Below, piece after piece: positions 55,401 to 58,526 of a stretch of 64,000 bases of DNA (position 1 is the first letter of the stretch; each line of letters starts with the position of its first letter). The stretch comes from a virus. A program made the position numbers and the translations under genes. The stretch covers positions 1 through 64,000 of the IMG/VR virus record IMGVR_UViG_3300021079_000001, one strand, 5' to 3'. The notes under the pieces are model-generated. The model did no database searches. It was given only the letters and a program-made list of their open reading frames with translations, and was not told the origin of the DNA.

Positions 55401-55504
55401 TACTGACCGAAGTACGTGATGAACTACGTAAGACAGAGAAACTACTAGAACCTTCGAACCTGAAGGAACAGAATAAAGCAGATGAATGGAAACCTAAGTG
55501 CTAA
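40421..55504 (+). CDS. Giant virion polyprotein with RNA polymerase, J-domain, zincin and NADAR modules (5,027 aa)
   Basis: One uninterrupted frame. The N-terminal ~550 residues hold hydrophobic helices (NMGFVAGMAGSMYAFGGLG, VTTVLTTLASMVSFGGVF) that could touch membrane. Coiled coils lie at about 1110-1245 and 1328-1380. An 80-residue unit is repeated at 1988-2067 and 2085-2164. A DnaJ-type HPDK is at 2274-2277, an HESFH zincin motif at 2540-2544, the RNA polymerase metal loop SDFDVDK with Asp 3977, 3979 and 3981, and a NADAR domain at 4848-5002. The polymerase motif matches the DFDxD loop of crAss-like virion RNA polymerase (phi14:2 gp66 family), which is delivered with DNA to transcribe early genes. 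Family members known to me are far shorter. It overlaps the upstream gene by 14 nt. Proteolytic maturation seems possible. Confidence 0.8.
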   Translation: MPDNNTTIPSTDRGMNDRSLDINTSLAQTQSAFEQATQVHEMLPVVTPGLAKAQAPSGGRKRDEMYDAFKGLTDQVDNATARHPEDNSYISKVDLPKDYDRYPVYYQGLNNEDREGKRQGTLEKLGYGLARGLNSAGKVFADNTIGLVANTASWLSGGGFIDTDWNKMSKAWGDSVEKSTPLYITDAEKNKNWYDPTGWITGNHIAGLMENMGFVAGMAGSMYAFGGLGNAAEGISVGKTSLQLGEVETTLGARLSGNVAYKEGVANLAKINSVIGDVPEGSKWAAQITEEINGAKTAQDVVKVTKKWKDLAETYSTQAKLYGQGKNALITATANLGMASGMGYDANLNFTQKMYDEIRTKENREPSAEEKAKIKELAGTVGTVTTVLTTLASMVSFGGVFKGLLNKEGTEVALRESIDDIMIKGEKGQLSMKGTPHLGETVYEPYKFSPTATSKIGQFGQKAWDVTKRISGKAGTFIDPWAGAGMVEFSTISPTVENYYGKKYMTGEEDVAGAIGSTFKDMSIKDLLGTFVTGMLAPMPFEIAGKLRETKATKDNTSAAAKAFTDNYMGGYLHMLQGSISRGKVISRDIVEKERVGDKEGANNSRREQWESYLYPRIRHGQKWLVDQDIQGYREEVSTEEGIRRLQAKGEFPKGDNLLELKDNFLAHLDEMKKQADAAESYYKAITLEYGGYTDAAGKRIFNDEHVEKMMYLSGMTDYSSERIDKIAGELRTSDVLTSLYNGADKDLNKLILALSKPTIDPAVVRVKDIESSARSIADKLFKAIADKVKDNTLPIDKAKELRTKLANIIRFQADKSNYISEYKNIINNPEAHTDNIKEQLVPSSTSGTPQAAGETNVIKGPTIKLIHGNSVKDDKGKTVPSDIEVGKEYSAGMKMVPASYKGHIGSVGEFAQFTVVGEHYRKVEGQVYRAGQPDISPTPLLNPAGDPVMKGRHIDIQYKQGDSILQKAVKAEQFAQYKLVKVEDLDKNTNLSWYMRNYKKGVTFQFQHNNDLARKEGFIKYNPETKGLEFEYIGPDGKPLRRPIDAKDFKPTLDKDGNVLHEARIKSTGFSVQEILSKEEYEKMKKDQERNDPNGQKRAQALLTIVGDQWREADNKLREINENIAEHEEYLKLEKEYLDKWQESIKGEKTSSKKIQTVLGKIRVANEEYDKLQEHLESMYEQRDDLKGQLEYLQGTLRDIEDLGLGKEVMDKIQESQDSMKEMIGHNELATTALETAVGKLKDFISKLYSTIANKIKRFTREYINAPDNATRELRAIMVASKEAIEEQSYEQGGRREEDKALQMIDWFEKYPDYFKDREEIEGESSKVDLTEQEIKDLQDKIAEVQAETKNFRSQLKASEKLLSTLKEKWDAWMKEDEVNKLFKRASTSGNVANSIDSFQSRMNAGIQGSVEGTTQELQEQKHPEVTVFQTKPSVENYASTVVIHEDSAFPDSPLFTGYVGNENVYHTLTVDGEQIPWWKREASLFNKVSQGHQPEGTTGTVKAVPIHVGNQEASGYTGFLPDSYEYAGETIQNSDAKRGTLAVLYVYEDANDSNVYWTVDKEGNKLRKVDEVPTDETEKQEYYNNLTYGILRSGELEGITESAKGRDAGKKFNDVPSDPAEKARLQLIIDDFREGLMKRDNIWPVLDGNLSQGILKISKDQNGKTVIRNHSVADAGVITTEQLSIPGTLEVAVNPDAVSPKMGILSTGSRGFLGRTYINTATGSYMVNTRRIQPHEAPNLFKLIQKVAKGMYDAFNKAAGDTGKEKTALTTYTNSAEAKEIQQFLGDMLYYKAPAKGTSGERGMIYFGQHAEVNESGNQVLVRGLYIHGVDDKVNFYPIADLLTNEDARIRIEALIGGIEDGQPGLFHNVNNVTLKNPLEAWNHLTVNEDGTLSREKWSNYQHYLLSGERPDGTKRKTGIGGDIPVSTNAIKPQGIESPIVGRMFKVRHTDPAHEYKAPEKKAPEKAPVSAPPLPSLSGDVKEEPIKIQVAGKDKYVRIGGDPQELIMADVVKDGEVIPGSKVDVKVYRGADNKIVVEPIAINGERVPEDLIAIKATTNVWQDRLNANDKAPIAKQPTTSAVIKIDIAGELTDVKVQDAVQFFPTKDTVRDGETIKGVSVGVKVSRGVDGKIIVDPVSIDGESVPEDLAAIRATTNVWQSRLQDKDATAVTPTPVTSTPVSDIDAKKAEIEKRKQEELAIVPTNNNKDVSTFVSGFRNTFDKLMDKLNIDKSDKTSRAKINEVFRRYGYGTTDEIDENKANQLYKDYAKKIHPDKFQDENIKNIATEFISQLNEAKKEGNVTALNNIYRLFIEEKYNAELAALDKEEAGTTEEAKRGDIEKYKKLKVELTGQGKTFEIEVIGDKRPFLLTVDIGTGRFTLWGDKQPDGTYRTTQDLPSAEDVQKLVDKYIPKELSDALTKWSQERNSGSLETRLDRADVAEQEVLKLTKKPITTNSYVPPSAPFPDANLRTIQPGEVAVQDAAKKEQLGQFLKRALPQLTLQESDDIIRLAGRPEAWGMTKGNLITLYKSAPEVAGYHESFHPVIDLLATNREKKDMYNEFRNRKGGFYDLESSKMIRYKDATDFQINDQLSEEFGKFKVTGQLMDVAPMKKNFFQRLWNALKALFHTPTTIHDIFQAVEKGEFATRELREYKGTENLSAIRSLQEKGISMQTINTTVRGVVGMVGARLRTEPGIWQKLRKGEMTEDDLLNPIKEELIRTNWHDVVTNWEDFRKEIITVLHANGLKSTKGKLVKDGIKSSEDIKETRGEDANNKDYAVDKLMLDSKVNAAAEIRALYNFNIHAQFPQDRRHSKSNKPLQEYNPDMELPPAIRETNGMPKMVGDNKDWYLTMSALANTTGLENIKKKFRELAAQNPNLVRIYKAVFGEEGAQMTIDQIKLQNLFIKTFNKQNINDMMTVIEENGNVFGNNINKNAAARQKIGEFLSNIRGMYNPAKPSESIVAIDRYGNYTFKKGSEPKLSITTNAAQNERNALQFLKNIGFEFPESIFKRLKNQSDKEKVVGVASKIAGLLPKISTKGGVFTMESMDIQGPINELARLYVKAAGDDKSTNYSNINSESQSAYTDYNKIAEVAITINQVGHWDQLPDHYKTDPWCQESQLMSKGGLLFHEDGKKRDNMDIVPTITSGLKVGNRVVTNDRMNMGTRLVQGINMNAEGVFYNILNADAKTEWGLNIGNGKMYISPSTYRIKADRNKKVSKIFNGYLKAEIETIKDFDNRSQFSQLNKKVGDTVIGKQLRFFKDMLPEDMVKKIEDYANSDSPISTSQFVESLPGLQDAIEAHIEKLVKSQKEELIKEGVITNHESGMYNFYGLSSDHVDKELQLGKKQTEDGVTERLYSSENIDDIIRFRTLNYMIHNTELFKMVGGDPGIWTDIAKRFKLFQSVKEFTANGTNTGSLRGVQADHYNKVGEHQLLPGQAGYTDFSDTLYILTYADEKNMQSYNHEQLNKVAGSEEYSSMIINDGQSYLSPTAYRQQGIRNGTWDNIPGQEDAYQYDMAKFRQDADKRYKAGESKFEGFQYTDDAAGKSLRTADEKLVQKGDPDIYGSTYIKKPMAIGNYALTDRLTPYAIKTSSLGLTWGLVEGKMLEDKFLYMLKENIGHMGSISQLKIGGLVDPPSLYNKEGKFGLTEMDAKAHRMPISWSDWGIISETAGEHHEVSMVSQANKLITQTLFSNSTPVTFKGTPEDWSRLPENKKLENEQYRQYKEINSSLSALSKKGEEEIMHIAGLVQVAGGYKVEQLGNIVTYISGEVARREQAANIKDGLDVEYDENTETEKLLNPIESLPNFSQVKNIINSLIDKKITRRKVNGGQKIIVSVVGFENNEDGIRRDKDTGKLIADRLTFHELVENGKKVTRMQVFMPNFMKAKLEKNWAEKGITPPSKKALFKYLSSKEGNELLVGLGFRIPVEGLNFMSSFEIVPFREENIIKGIEGEMFMPSSYGDAIVVPAEMSTKDSSDFDVDKISTYLPNFYTDEKGLPRMFKFIDYDIAGDHDKELTAIWEQKKQLLPDNIEDADDLFEQVSEGVSGKTIRELSRMEKELAKKIKALDQSLEDFLKENRGKSPYDVNSKEAIENKLQMDMDGVLRHPDNFDQLVHVNSAEQMKKATKDIQKLKESQLPDDKKTQSRDKDDINYSEVLDPVYVSQQRQDMLDSKYRIGIGAQNNTGHSLAQSAKYPIVVRGTKLTEKDAELIPVGADGKLDWQIHLPHNDATKLWYDRNSNTWKDAVATLSGNKVNNQYIAELLAQYIDGAVDGPKDPWLMKVFPSQDALSTAVFLTRTGVPINDVVLLIHQPAVLKLIEERNKYQTRRNLDPNARVPRKEVVNNVRSLYPGNWMPVSGNLDRNIMKEQVALSGANKKVDNAFQQQVLTEYLKYEMYANHAFRTQIGTPYDLISSPDAATMYAQNRAYENSLQNNVISSPINIVEDSFLAARKKSLNEAVKMIGAVMESSSEAFIKQIEPIWKALTHPDVIMKNDDRIASMNKAIVKFVDFLSSRYHMPTGIPIADGIKQLMMSNAIPKLLKEAQLKHPDNKAIQALSVDIPIFSRDMKNVVMFKKPKGADADMLTQYFREFRDFGPEEKKLYDNLVILDRLQYGATDRLKAYGKFIPAEDAVIAPKAGMKMLNDIPSAVQTFIETNQFYKNGWNDEELVPSVKKFNRSKNIEGLKNRVVTLKKGSWGSTSAAVKIWEYINPDTGRKYTDREVEELALKGFKPKTVPELYRRIENSEGEPVIIKDAKGVEYYSYKQINALGDGPNLQEYYEDNRPSVRDMHFKIEEEDNNKVRSALEKDGWQMEEPVKKEVLDAMKSQQPVVPSQRITSSRVKPNEKGEYNIYAGTGENVTLSNMTNRPFTIGGSEYKSVEQYFQLQKYQIAGVIEPISEQYSAQVYKKIGEMADAIDKPNISGYEAKKLGGIRIPNSKFDEVFWDKEGKQAMKTAMKESFKQNPESLRDLLATGDAKLTHTQDKGKWGAEFPRLLTEVRDELRKTEKLLEPSNLKEQNKADEWKPKC
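46382..46621 (+). repeat. 80-residue tandem unit, copy 1
   Basis: Residues 1988-2067 of the giant protein. It aligns without gaps to copy 2, about 44 of 80 residues identical by hand count, ending in ATTNVWQDRL. It also shares the VPEDL and VKDG/VRDG cores. Confidence 0.8.
46673..46912 (+). repeat. 80-residue tandem unit, copy 2
   Basis: Residues 2085-2164, ending in ATTNVWQSRL. A 17-residue linker separates it from copy 1. The J-domain-like segment follows after about 45 residues. Confidence 0.8.
47048..47386 (+). other. DnaJ-like (HPD) domain in the giant protein
   Basis: Residues 2210-2322. LYKDYAKKIHPDKF gives the J-domain signature helix II, HPD at 2274-2276 and Lys after it, followed by a helix with ATEFISQLNEAKKEG. 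J-domains stimulate Hsp70 ATPase. The segment is strikingly A+T-rich compared with the flanks, with AAA/ATA/TTT codons, suggesting a separately acquired insert. Confidence 0.65.
47996..48232 (+). other. Zincin-like HExxH segment in the giant protein
   Basis: Residues 2526-2604. AGYHESFHPVIDLL carries H2540-E2541-x-x-H2544, and a downstream acidic pair in LSEEFGKF (2595-2596) could be the third ligand. HExxH is the zinc and catalytic motif of metallopeptidases. A role in self-processing or cleaving host proteins is inference. Confidence 0.55.
52187..53005 (+). other. Virion RNA polymerase catalytic region in the giant protein
   Basis: GFRIPVEGLNFMSSFEIVPF (about 3,920-3,940) leads to SSYGDAIVVPAEM and SSDFDVDK with the three Asp that would bind Mg2+, then KYRIGIGAQNNTGHSLAQ near 4,172. 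This follows the layout of the double-psi beta-barrel polymerase of crAss-like phages. Confidence 0.75.
54962..55429 (+). other. C-terminal NADAR (YbiA-like) domain
   Basis: Residues 4848-5002. Elements in order: EYNIYAGTGENVTLSNMT (LSN), YKSVEQYFQLQKY (S-V-E-Q-Y-F-Q), EAKKLGG, FWDKEGKQAM, QNPESLRDLLATGDAKL and KWGAEFPRLL. NADAR proteins hydrolyse N-glycosidic bonds of ADP-ribose-type or related substrates. Confidence 0.8.
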
Positions 55505-55507
55505 TAT

Positions 55508-55897
55508 ATGGACGGTACTAAGAACATACGAATAGAGTTCCTCGAACCCCATCAAATGAGGTATATTACCGTTGGTGACTATTTCGAAACTGATACTGAA
55601 ATCGTATTTCAGATAGTGAAACAGAATGACCCCCGTAAGAATCTACTAATAGCACTACATGAGTATATTGAGTACACACTATGCACTGATCGGGATATAA
55701 CAGAGCAGGAGATCATGGAATTTGATCTGCAATGGGAAAAGAATCACCCAACAGGGTTAGATGACGGTATAGAGCCCGGAGATGACCCCAAGGCACCATA
55801 TCGAAATGAGCACAGAATAGCAGAGAATTTCGAGAGACAACTGGCAGAGTACCTTGGAATAATATGGAAGGAATATGAAGACAACTTAATATACTAA
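55508..55897 (+). CDS. Small HExxE protein, metal-dependent candidate (129 aa)
   Basis: Compact protein with LIALHEYIEYTLC (H51-E52-x-x-E55), a helix with an Asp/Trp (FDLQWEKN), an acidic proline patch (GIEPGDDPKAPYRNEHRI) and a terminal helix ERQLAEYLGIIWKEYE. The layout HE..E / GDDP-APYR-EH / LG..W..Y is one I have seen repeated in phage proteins of unknown function, and the His and Glu could bind metal as in HExxE proteins. Starts 3 nt after the polyprotein stop and ends 1 nt before the ATP-grasp gene. No proven activity. Confidence 0.6.
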   Translation: MDGTKNIRIEFLEPHQMRYITVGDYFETDTEIVFQIVKQNDPRKNLLIALHEYIEYTLCTDRDITEQEIMEFDLQWEKNHPTGLDDGIEPGDDPKAPYRNEHRIAENFERQLAEYLGIIWKEYEDNLIY

Positions 55898-55898
55898 T

Positions 55899-57185
55899 AT
55901 GGCTAATCTCAAAGACAAAACACTGTTATATGTCTGTTCGGGTGGATTTTTTGAAACTGCTCTATCTTTGGCTGACTACTATAAGGAGGTACTATACTAT
56001 GTACAGTGGACATCAGGGTTCCCGGGTATGGATAAGTGCGTGGTAGGTAGTGAATATAAGAACGGCAAGGTACTGGATACATTCGATGGTAAACCACTAC
56101 GAAGAGTGTACGACATATATAGTCATCTGGAGGAAGTTGATATCATCATGTACTCTGATGTCTATGATGGTGAACAGGCAGAGTTCTTCAGGGGTCTGGG
56201 ATATCCTGTAGTATCAGCAGGTAAAGGAGCTGAACTGGAACTGGATAGGTGGAAGTGTAAGATGGAGTTCAAGGGAGCTGGAATGGATGTTAACCCTGCT
56301 AAGAGAGTAATAGGTATAGATGCACTCCGTGAAGAACTCATGAAGGTAAAGGACAGGTATGTAAAAATTTCCAGGTTCCGGAAACAGACTGAGACATTCC
56401 ACCATAATGAGTATATACTTACTGAACCATTGTTGAGCAAGATGGAGCACGAAATGGGTCCCATGAGTAAGATCATAGAGTTCATTATCGAAGAGCCTAT
56501 AGATGCTGTAGTAGAGGAAGGTTGTGATATGTACTCAGTCTCAGGTAAGTACCCTCAGATGCTACTAGCAGGTGTAGAGATCAAGGATACTGGATATGCT
56601 GGTATGATAATGCCCTATGATAAGTTATCCAAAGGAGTTAAAGAGACTAATGCACAGATATCTGGTATTCTCAAGAAGGTAAAGTATCAAGGATTCATCA
56701 GTACAGAAGTACGTACTACTAAGAGCAAGGAGCACTACCTTATAGATATGAGTTGCAGATTGCCTCAGCCACCTTCAGCACTGTATGGAGAGATGTTCGA
56801 TAACCTAGGTGATATAGTATGGGCACTAGGACAGAGAGAGGTCATAGATGTGAAACCAAAGGCTGTATACGGGTTATATTGTACTATATATAGTGAATGG
56901 TATCAAAAAGATCATCAGGCTATTTACTTTCCAGAAAAATACCGTAATAATGTTAAATTGTCTCAACCATTGAAAATAGACGGACAATACTATTGTCTAA
57001 ATTTCAATAACCATCCAGAATGTGGGTCAATAGTTACTGTAGGTGGTTCATTTGAGGATTGTAAGAAACAGATGGAAGAAATAGCCAAAGAAGTAAAAGG
57101 GTATGGGGTATCAGTGAAGACAGATAGTATAGATACTGCTATTGAGGAATTTGCTAAAATGATGAAAGGAAATGGCACTAAATAG
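55899..57185 (+). CDS. ATP-grasp carboxylate-amine ligase-like enzyme (428 aa)
   Basis: The N-terminal Rossmann-like part (TLLYVCSGGFFETALSLADYYKEVLYYV, of which LLYVCSGGFFETALS is diagnostic) is followed by GKGAELELDRWKCKMEFKGAG, a central nucleotide-binding part (KDRYVKISRFRKQ), and the metal-binding end GFISTEVRTTKSKEHYLIDM with CRLPQPPS (about residues 266-293). That order is that of PurD-like ATP-grasp ligases, which join an activated carboxyl to an amine using ATP. The substrate is unknown. It overlaps the next gene by 14 nt and sits between the two giant virion genes. Phage use might be nucleotide or metabolite modification, or a virion-delivered function. Confidence 0.7.
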   Translation: MANLKDKTLLYVCSGGFFETALSLADYYKEVLYYVQWTSGFPGMDKCVVGSEYKNGKVLDTFDGKPLRRVYDIYSHLEEVDIIMYSDVYDGEQAEFFRGLGYPVVSAGKGAELELDRWKCKMEFKGAGMDVNPAKRVIGIDALREELMKVKDRYVKISRFRKQTETFHHNEYILTEPLLSKMEHEMGPMSKIIEFIIEEPIDAVVEEGCDMYSVSGKYPQMLLAGVEIKDTGYAGMIMPYDKLSKGVKETNAQISGILKKVKYQGFISTEVRTTKSKEHYLIDMSCRLPQPPSALYGEMFDNLGDIVWALGQREVIDVKPKAVYGLYCTIYSEWYQKDHQAIYFPEKYRNNVKLSQPLKIDGQYYCLNFNNHPECGSIVTVGGSFEDCKKQMEEIAKEVKGYGVSVKTDSIDTAIEEFAKMMKGNGTK

Positions 57186-57552
57186 TACTACAGTCAATGC
57201 GCAGATGTTCCAGAAACAACCTAAGAAGGAGGTTATGGGTCTACGTCAACTCTCCAGGGAATTGATGATGAGTGAGTATACTGTAGCTGAATATCCCGGG
57301 TTAGTGCTAAAGTTCCTACATGGAGGTATACTACAGGTAAAAGGAAAAGAAAGTACCCCACGTATATACCGGTATACCCTAGCCCATACTGAAGGGGTAT
57401 ACAGGATGACTACAGCCCCTCATCTGCTCAATGAACCCTGTACTATGGACATGAAGATAATGAAGAACCACATGACCCTCAGTAACACAGATGGTACAGA
57501 AATAATACATCTTAACAAAATTAAAATATGTGCATACGATAACTCAAAATAG
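57172..57552 (+). CDS. Hypothetical protein with replaced 3' end (126 aa)
   Basis: Not recognised. The N-terminal half is helical (MFQKQPKKEVMGLRQLSREL), the rest beta-rich (LVLKFLHGGILQVKGKE, RIYRYTLAHTEGVYRMTT). The last ~17 codons (from about 57500) are much more A+T-rich than the gene body, and the last residues KI..AYDNSK reappear at the end of the following homing endonuclease. That suggests the 3' end came with the inserted endonuclease gene. Ends in TAG. The ATP-grasp gene overlaps its start by 14 nt. Confidence 0.55.
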   Translation: MALNSTTVNAQMFQKQPKKEVMGLRQLSRELMMSEYTVAEYPGLVLKFLHGGILQVKGKESTPRIYRYTLAHTEGVYRMTTAPHLLNEPCTMDMKIMKNHMTLSNTDGTEIIHLNKIKICAYDNSK

Positions 57553-58525
57553 TTCTATAAGAAAGTTATCAGGAATATATAAGATAACCAATTCTATAAC
57601 TTTAGATTCTTACATAGGAAGTAGTACTACAATAGGTATTAGATGGGCTACTCATATACGAGAGGTAAAGTCTAATACACATGATAATGCCCATCTGCAA
57701 CGAGCAGTTAATAAATATGGAGTACAGAATTTTAAATTCGAAATACTTGCTACATGCCCCAATGAGTATCTATTCAGCCTAGAACAGTGGTTCATAGATA
57801 ACTTAAATCCGAGCTATAATATTGAACGTAATGTAAAGAAGTATATTACATGGAGTAAAACAGATGTACAAAAGAAAAATAGCACAACTATTGTACCGGA
57901 TCAAATAAATAAAGTTAGATATCTAGCAAAATCAGGAAGCAGTATTAGGGAAATAAGTAAGAATGTAAACATTAGTACAAGAAGTGTGTGTGATATTATA
58001 AATGCAAAAGGCAGATTCAAAGATTATACCCCTATTATAACAGGAAAGCTAAATAAAAAACTAAGTACTGCAGATAAAGAAAGTATAATAAAACTCTATA
58101 TAAATGAGGCTCATTCATACCAATCTATTGCTGACCTATATAAAGTCTCTAAGGCTACTATATTTTATATACTAAAGGATATAGACATTACTATTAAAAT
58201 GCAAGATCATGTATCTACATTAAATACTGCTATAGATGCAGTAAGAAAACAGGAAGTTGTTAAATTACTAAAAGGAGGAAAAGGCAATCATAAAAGTAGT
58301 AGAAGAAAAAAAGTATACCTCTATTATATTAATTCATATGATTTACTTGCTACCTTTGAATCTCAAGTAGAAGCTAGTAAAGTATTAGGTATTTCATCTT
58401 CTGGTATATCGCACAATATAAAAGGGTTAACTAAATTTATGACGTTATCAGGTAAAAGTATTATACAAGGTAAGGTCCAATTCACTGATAAGATACGAGT
58501 TAAAGCATACGATAATAGCAAGTAA
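57530..58525 (+). CDS. GIY-YIG homing endonuclease (331 aa)
   Basis: The N-terminal nuclease has GIYKITNSITLDSYIGSS at residues 15-32 (GIY and YIG), a catalytic-type Arg in GIRWATHIREV, and Glu in SLEQWFIDNLNPSYN. After it come two helix-turn-helix segments (SIREISKNVNISTRSVCDII, SYQSIADLYKVSKATIFYIL) and a NUMOD1-like unit (LLATFESQVEASKVLGIS, SSGISHNIKG). These are DNA-binding parts of homing enzymes. The only start is GTG at 57530 inside the 3' end of the preceding gene, 23 nt overlap. The frame is A+T-rich except the last ~13 codons, which have the style of the surrounding phage genes. The enzyme would nick or cut a cognate genome lacking the gene and be copied in by repair. Confidence 0.85.
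   Translation: MHTITQNSSIRKLSGIYKITNSITLDSYIGSSTTIGIRWATHIREVKSNTHDNAHLQRAVNKYGVQNFKFEILATCPNEYLFSLEQWFIDNLNPSYNIERNVKKYITWSKTDVQKKNSTTIVPDQINKVRYLAKSGSSIREISKNVNISTRSVCDIINAKGRFKDYTPIITGKLNKKLSTADKESIIKLYINEAHSYQSIADLYKVSKATIFYILKDIDITIKMQDHVSTLNTAIDAVRKQEVVKLLKGGKGNHKSSRRKKVYLYYINSYDLLATFESQVEASKVLGISSSGISHNIKGLTKFMTLSGKSIIQGKVQFTDKIRVKAYDNSK
57532..57542 (+). repeat. Flanking duplication of the homing endonuclease, copy 1
   Basis: GCATACGATAA, encoding part of AYDNSK at the end of the 126-residue gene, 2 nt after the GTG start of the endonuclease. Confidence 0.6.
58505..58515 (+). repeat. Flanking duplication of the homing endonuclease, copy 2
   Basis: GCATACGATAA, same frame and the same AYDNSK end, now terminating the endonuclease gene. 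Probably the original 3' end of the 126-residue gene. Confidence 0.6.
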
Positions 58526-58526
58526 C

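Noticed and set aside
57172-58525. Group I intron holding the GIY-YIG gene
   Set aside because: No downstream exon of the 126-residue gene beyond the short duplicated end, and no spare non-coding sequence for an intron core. A free-standing homing gene with end replacement fits better.
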